Assembly (NCBI RefSeq): GCF_008281175.1
Contig: NZ_CP036524.1
Location: forward strand, 1,426,001 to 1,490,000
DNA length: 64,000 nucleotides
Origin: [Clostridium] hylemonae DSM 15053
GTDB taxonomy: Bacteria; Bacillota; Clostridia; Lachnospirales; Lachnospiraceae
Reading direction: 5' to 3'
The notes under the pieces were generated by a model, which worked only from the letters and a program-made list of their open reading frames with translations, searched no databases and was not told the DNA's origin. Shown here in pieces: positions 1-7,710 of the stretch (the stretch's first letter is position 1; each line of letters opens with the position of its first letter). A program made the position numbers and the translations under genes.

Positions 1-806
1 TAAATATTGTCCTTGACCTTGTGTTCATCATCGTATTCAGGATGGGGGCGGCAGGGGCGGCTTACGCCACTGTGATCTCCCAGGGAGTATCGGGTCTGCT
101 CTGCCTTGCCTATATTGTGAAGCGGATGCCGGAGTTGCATCCGCACAGGGAAGACTGGAAGGTGAATAAAAGTCTTGCCAAGTGGCAGCTGAAGATCGGC
201 ATTCCCATGGCGCTTCAATTTTCGATCACAGCGGTGGGGACGATCATCGTACAGTCTGCACTCAATATGCTCGGTTCGGTAGCCGTGGCCGGATTTGCGG
301 CTGCCAACAAGATCGAACAGATCGTCACTCAGGCATATGTGGCGATAGGGACGACGATGGCCACCTACTGTGCGCAGAATACAGGGGCAAGAAAGATTGA
401 GCGCGTGAGGGCAGGATTTCGCTCCGCAACGTGGATCGGCATTGCCTATGCTGTTGTGACAGGCATTATCGTCATAGCTGCGGGTAAATATATGACCGTG
501 CTGTTTGTGTCGGACAATGTAGGGCAGATCACAGAGTATGTGGACATCTACCTGAAGTGTGTCGGTATCTCGTTTGTGCCGCTTGTATTTGTGAATGTGT
601 ACCGAAACGGACTTCAGGGGATGGGATTCGGCGTACTCCCAATGCTGGCCGGGGTAGCGGAGCTGGTCGGAAGAAGTGCCGCGGCGGTAACGGCGTCCCG
701 TTTCGGCAGCTATGCGGGAATATGTCTTGCCAGCCCTGCGGCGTGGCTTCTGGCGGGGCTTCTTCTCATTGCCATGTATTTCTTTATAATGAAACGTAAG
801 ATATAG
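1..806 (+). CDS. MATE family multidrug/sodium antiporter, C-terminal part
   Basis: The reading frame is open from the left edge (codons from base 3), so the N-terminal part lies outside the window. About 268 residues remain of a polytopic membrane protein. Repeated hydrophobic helices are visible, with the segment MGAAGAAYATVISQGVSG and a downstream GIPMALQFSITAVGTIIVQ helix that are typical of the second half of MATE exporters, which expel drugs or metabolites in exchange for Na+ or H+. The end is a normal MATE C-terminus with a short basic tail. It is followed by an 79-base gap before pyrH and is probably a separate transcription unit. The substrate cannot be read from the sequence. Confidence 0.85.
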   Translation, partial: NIVLDLVFIIVFRMGAAGAAYATVISQGVSGLLCLAYIVKRMPELHPHREDWKVNKSLAKWQLKIGIPMALQFSITAVGTIIVQSALNMLGSVAVAGFAAANKIEQIVTQAYVAIGTTMATYCAQNTGARKIERVRAGFRSATWIGIAYAVVTGIIVIAAGKYMTVLFVSDNVGQITEYVDIYLKCVGISFVPLVFVNVYRNGLQGMGFGVLPMLAGVAELVGRSAAAVTASRFGSYAGICLASPAAWLLAGLLLIAMYFFIMKRKI

Positions 807-885
807 CATTTTTTAAAAACCTGTGTTATACTTGGAACAAGTATGCAAAGGCATGAATACGATAACAGAATAAGGAGCAAAACGT

Positions 886-1581
886 ATGAAGAGAGTATTG
901 TTAAAACTCAGCGGAGAAGCCCTTGCGGGAGATAAAAAGACCGGATTCGACGAGGCGACATGCATGGGTGTGGCGCGTCAGGTGAAGCAGCTTGTCGATG
1001 ACGGCATCCAGGTCGCTGTTGTGACCGGAGGCGGCAACTTCTGGCGCGGGAGGACAAGCGAGACGATAGACCGTGTGAAGGCGGACCAGATCGGGATGCT
1101 GGCTACGGTGATGAACTGTATCTATGTGTCGGATATCTTCCGTTACGCGGGCATGAAGACAGAGGTGTTTACCCCGTTTGTGTGCGGTGCGTTCACTGCA
1201 TTATTTTCAAAAGATGCGGCGCTTGCGGCGCTTGAAGAAGGAAAGGTCATTTTCTTTGCAGGCGGTACCGGCCATCCTTATTTTTCTACCGATACCGGCG
1301 CTGTGCTCAGGGCGATCGAGATAGAGGCGGATGCCATGCTTCTCGCGAAGGCGATCGACGGCATCTATGACAGTGATCCGAAAGTGAATCCGTCCGCGAA
1401 AAAATATGACGAGATATCGATACAGGAGATCATTGACAAAAAACTGATGGCGGTGGACCTTACGGCGTCCATTATGTGTCTGGAGAACAAGATGCCGATG
1501 CTTGTGTTCGGCCTGAACGAAGAGAACAGCATTGTGGAGACGATGACAGGCACATTTTCAGGTACAAAAGTGACAGTTTAA
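886..1581 (+). CDS. pyrH: UMP kinase
   Basis: Phosphorylates UMP to UDP with ATP in the cytoplasm, the committed step towards UTP and CTP. The 231-residue protein has the bacterial UMP kinase N-terminus (KLSGEAL phosphate loop), the GGGNFWRGR segment, and the GTGHPYFSTDT region that binds UMP; the length is normal for the amino-acid-kinase-fold enzyme. An AAGGAG site at about 871-876 supports this ATG. It opens the classic pyrH-frr-uppS-cdsA-dxr-rseP run, with frr starting 18 bases downstream, so co-transcription is likely. The family is a hexamer activated by GTP and inhibited by UTP in many bacteria; nothing in the sequence speaks for or against that here. Confidence 0.97.
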   Translation: MKRVLLKLSGEALAGDKKTGFDEATCMGVARQVKQLVDDGIQVAVVTGGGNFWRGRTSETIDRVKADQIGMLATVMNCIYVSDIFRYAGMKTEVFTPFVCGAFTALFSKDAALAALEEGKVIFFAGGTGHPYFSTDTGAVLRAIEIEADAMLLAKAIDGIYDSDPKVNPSAKKYDEISIQEIIDKKLMAVDLTASIMCLENKMPMLVFGLNEENSIVETMTGTFSGTKVTV

Positions 1582-1599
1582 TAAAGGAGGAAGTTAATA

Positions 1600-2151
1600 A
1601 TGGATGAGAAATTGAAAGTATATGATGATAAGATGAACAAGACGATCGCCAGCCTTGAAGGAGAGCTTGCTGCGATCCGCGCAGGCCGTGCAAACCCGAA
1701 CGTGCTCAATAAGATCATGGTGAATTACTACGGGACACCGACACCGATACAGCAGGTGGCAAATGTGTCTGTGCCGGAAGCACGTATGATCCATATCCAG
1801 CCGTGGGAGAAAAGCATGGTGAAGGAGATCGAAAAGGCGATCATGACTTCGGATCTCGGCATCAATCCTACAAATGACGGTTCTGCCATCCGTCTTGCCT
1901 TCCCGGAACTTACAGAGGAGCGCAGAAAGGAACTTGCCAAGGACGTGAAGAAAAAGGGAGAGAATGCCAAGGTAGCCATCCGCAATATAAGACGTGACGG
2001 AAATGATACGCTGAAGAAGCTGAAAGGTTCCGAGGTATCGGAAGATGAGATCAAGGATCTGGAAGATGAACTTCAGAAGCTTACCGATAAGTTTATTAAA
2101 GAAGTGGACAAAGCAGTAGAAGCAAAGTCAAAAGAAGTAATGACTGTTTAA
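1600..2151 (+). CDS. frr: Ribosome recycling factor
   Basis: Splits the post-termination ribosome together with EF-G so that subunits can be reused. The 183-residue length and the sequence (N-terminal helix with IRAGRANPNVL, then the PLQQ-like TPIQQVANVSVPEARM hinge region, and the C-terminal QKLTDKFIKEVDK helix) match the family along its whole length. It starts 18 bases after pyrH behind a strong AAAGGAGG site. The pyrH-frr pairing is conserved across Firmicutes. Nothing unusual is seen. Confidence 0.97.
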   Translation: MDEKLKVYDDKMNKTIASLEGELAAIRAGRANPNVLNKIMVNYYGTPTPIQQVANVSVPEARMIHIQPWEKSMVKEIEKAIMTSDLGINPTNDGSAIRLAFPELTEERRKELAKDVKKKGENAKVAIRNIRRDGNDTLKKLKGSEVSEDEIKDLEDELQKLTDKFIKEVDKAVEAKSKEVMTV

Positions 2152-2162
2152 CAGTAAGTGGA

Positions 2163-2200
2163 GACGGGTACCGGTTTTACAGGAACGGTACCTGTCTTTC
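2163..2200 (+). terminator. Attenuator-like hairpin between frr and uppS
   Basis: GACGGGTACCG (2163-2173) pairs with CGGTACCTGTC (2186-2196), 11 base pairs including one G-U, and is followed by TTTCG. The U-tract is short, so it may only partly terminate or may act as a processing or stability hairpin that lowers uppS expression relative to pyrH-frr. Confidence 0.35.
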
Positions 2201-2223
2201 GTATGCGAGAGGAGAAATCGTTC

Positions 2224-2940
2224 ATGAATGTACCACAGCATGTTGCCATCATTCTGGATGGAAACGGACGTTGGGCAAAGTCAAAAGGCATGCCGCGCAA
2301 TTACGGGCATGCACAGGGGAGTAAAAATGTGGAGCGGATATGTGAGGAAGCTTACCGTATGGGCATCAAGTACCTGACGGTGTATGCGTTTTCCACAGAG
2401 AACTGGAACCGTCCGCAGGATGAAGTAGATGCGCTTATGAAGCTGCTTCGGAATTATATGAAGACATGTCTGAAGACAGCCGCAAAGAATGATATGAAGA
2501 TAAGGGTGATCGGAGACCTGAGCCGCCTGGACGACGATATCCGGGGGCGTATAGCAGAACTGGTCGAGGCGACGAAGAACAACAAAGGGCTTAATTTCCA
2601 GATCGCCATCAATTACGGCAGCCGGGATGAGATGGTGAGAGCCGTGAGGAGGCTGGCAGAGGACTGTGCCTCCGGCAGGATTAAAGCGGATGATATTGAT
2701 GAGACGCTGTTTGAGCATTATCTCGACACACATGACATTCCAGATCCGGATCTGCTGATCCGCACGAGCGGAGAACAGAGACTTTCCAATTATCTGCTCT
2801 GGCAGATGGCATATACGGAGTTCTATTTTACGGAAATACTCTGGCCGGACTTTACAAAAGAGGAATTGGTAAAAGCTGTCGCGCAATATAATGCTAGAGA
2901 CAGACGTTACGGAGGAGTGAAGGAGGAACAGGATGTTTAA
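2224..2940 (+). CDS. uppS: Isoprenyl transferase (undecaprenyl diphosphate synthase)
   Basis: Condenses isopentenyl diphosphate onto farnesyl diphosphate to make the C55 lipid carrier for peptidoglycan and other wall polymers. The ATG at 2224 is chosen over an upstream in-frame ATG at 2158 because AGAGGAGA lies just ahead of it and the family begins a few residues before the catalytic-Asp motif ILDGNGRWAKSKG. The later motifs FSTENWNRP and RTSGEQRLSNYLLWQ are intact; 238 residues is normal. The last 8 bases overlap cdsA, indicating translational coupling with the next lipid gene. Confidence 0.95.
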   Translation: MNVPQHVAIILDGNGRWAKSKGMPRNYGHAQGSKNVERICEEAYRMGIKYLTVYAFSTENWNRPQDEVDALMKLLRNYMKTCLKTAAKNDMKIRVIGDLSRLDDDIRGRIAELVEATKNNKGLNFQIAINYGSRDEMVRAVRRLAEDCASGRIKADDIDETLFEHYLDTHDIPDPDLLIRTSGEQRLSNYLLWQMAYTEFYFTEILWPDFTKEELVKAVAQYNARDRRYGGVKEEQDV

Positions 2941-3730
2941 GACAAGACTGGTGAGCGGAATCATACTGGTCATTGTACTGATTGCGTTAGTGGGCCATGG
3001 CGGATATGTATTACTGGGCTTTCTGGCAGCTGTCAGTCTGATCGGTATGTATGAATTATATAAAGTAGTGAACGTACAGAATAAAATTCTTGGATTTGCG
3101 GGATATCTTGTCTCGGCTGCCTATTATGGGCTTATCTTGTCAGGAAATCTCAAGTTGAATACGATGCTTTCCATTTTATTCCTCGTACTCCTTATGGCAG
3201 TATATGTATTTTCTTTCCCTTCCTACAGGGCAGAGCAGGTCATGACCGTGTTTTTCGGATTTTTCTATGTGGCTGTCATGCTGTCTTATATCTATCAGAC
3301 CAGGATGCTTGAGGACGGAGGCGTGCTTGTGTGTCTTATCTTCCTCAGTTCTTGGGGGTGTGATACGTGTGCGTACTGTGTCGGCATGCTTTTTGGAAAA
3401 CACAAGATGGCGCCGAAGCTGAGCCCGAAGAAGTCTGTGGAGGGCGGAATCGGTGGGATCGCGGGGGCGGCGCTGCTTGGGGCGCTGCTGGCGCTCGGCG
3501 TGAATGCCTGGGCGGGAATGTCGGTAAGTCCCCTTTATTACGCCGTCATATGCGGCGTGGGCGGAGCGATATCCCAGGTCGGCGACCTTGCGGCTTCTGC
3601 TGTGAAGAGAAATCATGACATCAAAGACTACGGGAAACTCATACCCGGCCATGGGGGAATACTGGACCGGTTTGACAGCGTGATATTCACGGCGCCGATC
3701 ATTTACTATCTTGCAACATATCTTGCATAA
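2933..3730 (+). CDS. cdsA: Phosphatidate cytidylyltransferase
   Basis: Makes CDP-diacylglycerol from phosphatidate and CTP at the membrane, the entry point to all phospholipids. The 265 residues are mostly hydrophobic helices; the family signature near the C-terminus, KDYGKLIPGHGGILDRFDS, is present with its paired acidic residues that hold the metal. The ATG overlaps the uppS stop region (ATG at 2933, uppS stop at 2938-2940) and is preceded by an AAGGAGG-like site inside uppS. The position between uppS and dxr is the usual clostridial one. Confidence 0.96.
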   Translation: MFKTRLVSGIILVIVLIALVGHGGYVLLGFLAAVSLIGMYELYKVVNVQNKILGFAGYLVSAAYYGLILSGNLKLNTMLSILFLVLLMAVYVFSFPSYRAEQVMTVFFGFFYVAVMLSYIYQTRMLEDGGVLVCLIFLSSWGCDTCAYCVGMLFGKHKMAPKLSPKKSVEGGIGGIAGAALLGALLALGVNAWAGMSVSPLYYAVICGVGGAISQVGDLAASAVKRNHDIKDYGKLIPGHGGILDRFDSVIFTAPIIYYLATYLA

Positions 3731-3767
3731 TTTGCTTAAATAATATGCTTAATGAGAGAGGTATCCT

Positions 3768-4910
3768 ATGAAGAAAATTGCCATATTAGGTTCTACCGGT
3801 TCGATTGGTACACAGACTCTGGAAGTCGTAAGAGAAAATAAAGATATAGAAGTTCTCGGCCTGGCGGCAGGCAGTAATGTGGAGCTTCTGGAAAAGCAGG
3901 CGAGAGAGTTCCATCCGCGGCTGATCGCTGTCTGGACAGAGGAAAAAGCAAAGGAACTGCGCGCAAGAGTCCGGGATACGGATATGAAGGTCGTGTCCGG
4001 AATGGAGGGACTGATCGAAGTATCAACCATGAGCGATGTGGAGATACTAGTGACAGCCATTGTCGGCATGATCGGTATACGGCCGACGGTGGAAGCGGTC
4101 AGAGCCGGTAAAAATATTGCGCTTGCGAACAAAGAGACGCTTGTGACGGCAGGCCATATTATTATGCCGCTGGCAGAGGAGAATCATGTATCGGTCCTTC
4201 CGGTAGACAGCGAACACAGCGCCATTTTCCAGTCGCTCAGAGGGAACGAGGCAAAAGCGGTAAACAGGATACTGCTGACAGCGTCCGGCGGGCCGTTCCG
4301 GGGAAAAAGAGAAGAAGATCTGCTCAACGTACGGGTGGAAGACGCATTGAGGCATCCGAACTGGAGTATGGGGCAGAAGATCACGATAGATTCCTCCACC
4401 ATGGTCAACAAAGGTCTGGAAGTCATAGAAGCAAAATGGCTGTTTGGCGTGGATGTGGATCAGGTGCAGGTCGTCGTCCAGCCGCAGAGCATTATCCATT
4501 CCATGGTAGAATACGTGGACGGAGCGGTCATGGCGCAGCTTGGCACTCCGGATATGAAGCTTCCGATCCAGTACGCGCTGTACTACCCTAAGAGACGGTA
4601 TCTGCCGGGAGAGCGGCTCGATTTCTGGAGCCTTGGCAGGCTGGATTTTGAAAAGCCGGATATGGATACATTTTACGGGCTTAAGCTTGCCTATGACGCG
4701 GGGCGGGCGGGAGGAACACTCCCGACTGTCTTCAACGCGGCGAACGAGCTGGCTGTTAAGCAGTTTTTGAACCGGGAGATCAAGTATCTGGAAATAATAG
4801 AGATCATAGAAGATTGTATGAAAGCGCATAAGAATATAAAAGAGCCGACTCTGGAGCAGATATTTGACACGGAGAGAGCGACTTATGAGCGGATTGAAAG
4901 CAGGAGGTAA
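3768..4910 (+). CDS. dxr: 1-deoxy-D-xylulose 5-phosphate reductoisomerase
   Basis: Converts DXP to 2-C-methylerythritol 4-phosphate with NADPH, the first committed step of the MEP isoprenoid pathway that feeds uppS upstream. The 380-residue protein shows the N-terminal NADPH loop GSTGSIGTQTLEVV, the metal and substrate loop LPVDSEHSAIFQ, TASGGPFR, and the TIDSSTMVNKGLEVIEA block; all are canonical. AGAGAGG at 3753-3759 serves as ribosome site. It lies 37 bases after cdsA and 10 bases before rseP. Confidence 0.97.
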   Translation: MKKIAILGSTGSIGTQTLEVVRENKDIEVLGLAAGSNVELLEKQAREFHPRLIAVWTEEKAKELRARVRDTDMKVVSGMEGLIEVSTMSDVEILVTAIVGMIGIRPTVEAVRAGKNIALANKETLVTAGHIIMPLAEENHVSVLPVDSEHSAIFQSLRGNEAKAVNRILLTASGGPFRGKREEDLLNVRVEDALRHPNWSMGQKITIDSSTMVNKGLEVIEAKWLFGVDVDQVQVVVQPQSIIHSMVEYVDGAVMAQLGTPDMKLPIQYALYYPKRRYLPGERLDFWSLGRLDFEKPDMDTFYGLKLAYDAGRAGGTLPTVFNAANELAVKQFLNREIKYLEIIEIIEDCMKAHKNIKEPTLEQIFDTERATYERIESRR

Positions 4911-4920
4911 GACATAAGTT

Positions 4921-5952
4921 TTGGGTATCATATTTGCAATTATCATTTTCAGCTTCATTGTATTTTTCCACGAGCTCGGACATTTTTCACTGGCTAAGAA
5001 GAATGGCATCGATGTGGAGGAATTTTCCATCGGGATGGGGCCTACACTATTTTCTAAAGAGTATAGAGGAACGAGATACTGTATAAAGCTGCTTCCGCTG
5101 GGCGGTTCTTGTATGATGGGAGAAGATGAAGAGGCGACGGATTCACCTGGTAATTTTAACAATAAGCCCGTATGGGCGAGAATTTCTGTCATTGCGGCAG
5201 GGCCTGTATTTAACTTTATACTGGCATTTGTGTTTGCGGTGATCCTGATCGTGATGGTAGGTTATGATAAACCCGTAGTCCAGAGTGTGGACAGTGGATT
5301 CCCGGCCCAGGAGGCCGGAATTGAGCCGGGCGATACGATCGTGAAAATGGGCGGAAAGAAGATCAACATTTTCCGTGAGATCAATTTTTATAATCAGTTT
5401 CATCAGGGAGAAAAAGTAGAAGTCACGTATCTCCATGACGGAAAAAAAGAGACAGCCACACTGACGCCGAAGCTTGACAAGGAGAGTGACTATTACCGTA
5501 TCGGGATCGGCGGAGGCTCAAATACAAAGGCAAATATCGGAACTGCGCTGCAGTACGGAGCGTACGAGGTGAAGTTCTGGATATGTACGACAATGGAAAG
5601 CTTAAAAATGCTTGTGACAGGCCAGATAGGCGTTGACCAGCTGTCAGGTCCCGTCGGGATCGTGGATGCGGTGGACAGCACATACCAGCAGAGCAAATCG
5701 TATGGTTTTCTCATCGTGCTGGCACAGCTGATGAATATATCGATCCTGCTGTCTGCAAACCTGGGAGTTATGAACCTTCTTCCGCTGCCGGCGCTTGACG
5801 GGGGACGTCTTGTCTTCCTCTTTATAGAAATGATCAGAGGAAAACGGGTTCCTCCGGAGAAAGAAGGCTATGTGCATCTGGTAGGTATTATGCTGCTCAT
5901 GGCGCTGATGGTCTTTGTCATGTACAATGATATACGGCGGGTGTTTTTTTAA
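4921..5952 (+). CDS. rseP: RIP metalloprotease (site-2 protease)
   Basis: Intramembrane zinc protease that cuts membrane-spanning regulators such as anti-sigma factors. The HExxH zinc motif sits in the first helix (FHELGHF, about residues 18-24), a PDZ domain follows around residues 115-185, and the third zinc-ligand motif NLLPLPALDGGRLV lies near residue 290; the last helix closes the protein at 343 residues, a normal length. The start is a TTG with AGGAGG 13 bases upstream, rather long spacing, but no better start exists before the essential first helix. In many clostridia ispG follows; here a response regulator does. Confidence 0.93.
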   Translation: MGIIFAIIIFSFIVFFHELGHFSLAKKNGIDVEEFSIGMGPTLFSKEYRGTRYCIKLLPLGGSCMMGEDEEATDSPGNFNNKPVWARISVIAAGPVFNFILAFVFAVILIVMVGYDKPVVQSVDSGFPAQEAGIEPGDTIVKMGGKKINIFREINFYNQFHQGEKVEVTYLHDGKKETATLTPKLDKESDYYRIGIGGGSNTKANIGTALQYGAYEVKFWICTTMESLKMLVTGQIGVDQLSGPVGIVDAVDSTYQQSKSYGFLIVLAQLMNISILLSANLGVMNLLPLPALDGGRLVFLFIEMIRGKRVPPEKEGYVHLVGIMLLMALMVFVMYNDIRRVFF

Positions 5953-5989
5953 ACGTCCCGGGACAGGGGCCGTGGGAGGACGTGAAAAC

Positions 5990-6682
5990 ATGGATAAAAA
6001 AGGCATTGTTCTTCTTGTGGAGGACAACGAGGCGATATTACGCACGAACCGGCGTATCCTGGAAGCGGAAGGCTTCACAGTTCTTTGCGCCGGAACGCTC
6101 TGCGAGGCGGGGCAGAGGCTGTCCGAAGAGACGCCTGACGTGCTCGTGCTGGACATCATGCTGCCTGACGGCAGCGGCATAGAGTTTTGCAGGGAGATCC
6201 AGGAGCTGACTGCCGCTCCGGTACTGTTTCTGACAGCGCTGGATGAGGATCACGAAATTGTAGAAGGATTGACGGCAGGCGGCAGTGACTACATTACGAA
6301 ACCGTATAACATGGACCAGTTTGTGGCCCGTGTCAAAGCCCAGCTTCAGCTTGCCCGCCGGAACCAGAGGGCCATTGAGCAGGTAAAAACACTGAAACGG
6401 GGGCCGCTCACGCTGGAGGTGCTGGCAGGGCGGGCTTATTTGAACGGTGCGGACCTGCTGCTCAGCGCCAAGGAATTTGCGCTGCTGCGGTATCTGGTAC
6501 AAAATGAGGAATATACCATTCCCAAAGAGGTCCTGTATGAAGCAGTGTGGAATCTGCCCGCTGTGGACGATGCCCGCGTGGTAAAGAGCCATCTGTCCCG
6601 TGTGCGCGCGCGGCTGCAGGGGAGCGGCTACACCATCAGGGCAGTGCGTGGGAAAGGGTATCAGTTTGGACCGGACAAGTAA
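5990..6682 (+). CDS. OmpR-family response regulator, orphan
   Basis: Cytoplasmic DNA-binding response regulator of 230 residues. The receiver domain (about 1-118) has the acidic pair ED at 11-12, phospho-acceptor Asp55 in VLVLDIMLPDG, and the ITKPY lysine; the winged-helix Trans_reg_C domain (about 130-228) ends in the usual VRGKGYQF. The ATG at 5990 is preferred over the upstream in-frame ATG inside rseP because of GGGAGGA at 5974-5980 and because the receiver begins here. It lies 37 bases after rseP and is closed by a good terminator, so it may be read with the lipid operon. No histidine kinase is adjacent, so its partner and targets are unknown. Confidence 0.9.
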   Translation: MDKKGIVLLVEDNEAILRTNRRILEAEGFTVLCAGTLCEAGQRLSEETPDVLVLDIMLPDGSGIEFCREIQELTAAPVLFLTALDEDHEIVEGLTAGGSDYITKPYNMDQFVARVKAQLQLARRNQRAIEQVKTLKRGPLTLEVLAGRAYLNGADLLLSAKEFALLRYLVQNEEYTIPKEVLYEAVWNLPAVDDARVVKSHLSRVRARLQGSGYTIRAVRGKGYQFGPDK

Positions 6683-6697
6683 AAATTGAGAATACGG

Positions 6698-6727
6698 CAG
6701 AAAGTCAATTATGGCTTTCTGTTTTTT
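6698..6727 (+). terminator. Terminator after the orphan response regulator
   Basis: CAGAAAG (6698-6704) pairs with CTTTCTG (6715-6721), directly followed by six T residues. A standard intrinsic terminator closing the pyrH-to-regulator unit. Confidence 0.8.
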
Positions 6728-6761
6728 ATAAACATTTTCACGACCGCTGCAGGGCATTAAA

Positions 6762-6794
6762 AAAGGACTGCTTTTTTGGGAGGTGCAGTCCTTT
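6762..6794. repeat. Perfect 10-bp hairpin
   Basis: AAAGGACTGC (6762-6771) and GCAGTCCTTT (6785-6794) form a perfect stem with a 13-base loop that contains TTTTTT. It may be a second terminator-like structure for the upstream unit or, read on the minus strand, a stop for transcripts coming from the fold-back region; no strong T-run follows on the plus strand. Confidence 0.5.
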
Positions 6795-6823
6795 AGGAAA
6801 AGTTATGAAAAAGAATTTTAAGT

Positions 6824-6852
6824 TTGTTCTTCTGAACAATTATTAGTATAAG
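6824..6852 (+). promoter_or_regulatory. Predicted sigma-A promoter reading into fold-back element A
   Basis: TTGTTC (6824-6829), 17-base spacer, TATAAG (6847-6852). The -35 hexamer is half of a dyad TTGTTC-TTCT-GAACAA that covers the spacer, a possible operator. No gene follows; the predicted transcript would start near 6859 and run into element A. Confidence 0.5.
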
Positions 6853-6901
6853 AGGAAAATGTGAGAAATATGTGTTTAAACTTTGAAGATATTGTTAATA
6901 A

Positions 6902-7197
6902 ATGGGGATTTTTGTTGGGGGATGTTTTTTGACTGGCGGTGGACGGCAAAGGGGCGGGTGCACAGGGGGGTAAAAGAGCGCTCCGGCAGCCGGGTATCCG
7001 TAACTGCAGAAAGAGCCGGAATCAGACAACCGAGCCTATTCGGTATGAAATCCTGAAAGGATTTCCTGCCTCAGAGGCTCTCGGGAATGTTATTTGAGAT
7101 AACATTCCCGTGTCTGATTCCGGCTCTTTCTGCAGCAACGGCTCCCACGCCTGCCTCCGAACGCGCTTTTACCCCCCTGTGCACCCGCCCCTTTGCC
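6902..7197 (+). ncRNA. Fold-back element A: candidate structured RNA or palindromic DNA element
   Basis: Outer arms of 32 identical bases (6945-6976 and the reverse complement of 7166-7197) enclose an unpaired pair of about 27 and 30 bases, then inner arms of 25 identical bases (7004-7028 and 7111-7135). The apical part holds the hairpins ACCGA/TCGGT (7029-7044), GAAATCC-tgaaa-GGATTTC (7047-7065), GCCTC-a-GAGGC (7069-7079) and a perfect 12-bp stem CGGGAATGTTAT/ATAACATTCCCG (7082-7110). The unpaired region carries ATCCGTAA on the left strand and AACGGCT on the right. The 5' flank from 6902 contains a TTTTGTTGGGGGATGTTT block that recurs beside element B. Element B repeats this layout with different stem sequences. 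I do not recognise it as any known RNA family; a palindromic DNA element with no transcript is the alternative. The strand is inferred from the shared 5' flank. Confidence 0.6.
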
Positions 7198-7422
7198 TGT
7201 TCATCATCCAGATTTCTAAACACCTCCCAATGGGAGGAATCCCCTGGGGTGTCCAGATGGATGGACGTGTATCTGGGAAACGGGTTATGGTTTTGTATGT
7301 AAGGTGGCGGTTACAGTACCAACATCTGGAACATAAAGAAGTTATAACGACAGTGCAGATCCATTGGATCTTGCCCGAGGGAGTGTCACATGTTGGAGAA
7401 ATTTGAGTTACGTGGAGTGTCA
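7198..7422. other. Spacer between the two fold-back elements, no gene seen
   Basis: No open frame here has a plausible ribosome site or codon use. Small dyads occur: CCTCCCAATGGGAGG (7223-7237) nested inside ACACC/GGTGT, CCAGAT/ATCTGG (7252-7275), and AGATCC-att-GGATCT (about 7357-7371). The phrase ATCATCCAGATTTC occurs both here (7203-7216) and in element B's apical hairpin (about 7555-7567), so the spacer may contain degraded copies of the same family. Confidence 0.4.
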
Positions 7423-7707
7423 GGCTGGGGAAGGGCGGCGGGGGACTGTGGGGCGTTGGAGGGAGCTTTGTCAAGCCGTTAGGGAAGAAGACGCGGCAGA
7501 GACAGACCAGAAACTGCACTACAAGTGCAGTTTCTGAGACAGCTGACACAGGAAATCATCCAGATTTCCTGTGGAATTCTGTCGGTGTCTGTCTCTGCCA
7601 CGTCTTCTTCCCTTACGGATTGCAAGCGCACCGACCGTCCCACAGTTCCCCGCCGCCCTTCCCCAGCCGTACGCTGCGATCCCCTCAAACATCCCCAACA
7701 AAACTCC
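7423..7707 (-). ncRNA. Fold-back element B: second copy of the same architecture, inverted
   Basis: Outer arms of 30 bases (7423-7452 with 7639-7668) pair with a single G-U. An unpaired region of about 28 against 25 bases follows, then inner arms of 27 bases (7481-7507 with 7587-7613, one mismatch). The apex holds the 12-bp stem AGAAACTGCACT/AGTGCAGTTTCT (7509-7535) and the 10-bp stem ACAGGAAATC/GATTTCCTGT (7548-7572). Read on the minus strand, the order of parts matches element A: 5' flank TTTTGTTGGGGATGTTT, outer arm, ATCCGTAA, inner arm ending in CAGACA, a CCGA segment, a GAAATC/GATTTC hairpin, the 12-bp hairpin, inner arm, ACGGCTT, outer arm. It begins right after the stop of the minus-strand gene at 7711, so it could be that gene's 3' UTR. 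A 63-codon frame (MGVLLGMF...) crosses it, but the palindrome explains it better. Confidence 0.6.
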
Positions 7708-7710
7708 CAA

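Noticed and set aside
4047-5192. 381-codon open frame on the minus strand
   Set aside because: Antisense to dxr and the start of rseP, both of which are certain genes; the translated sequence looks like no protein family.
7087-7549. Several 70-138-codon frames on both strands
   Set aside because: They run through the arms of the fold-back elements, have no ribosome sites, and the palindromes explain the open frames.
6945-7668. Fold-back elements as a miniature transposon pair, integron attC sites or retron RNA
   Set aside because: No target-site duplication is seen at the ends, no integron core GTTRRRY pair in the proper place, and no reverse transcriptase gene nearby. Kept as unclassified.
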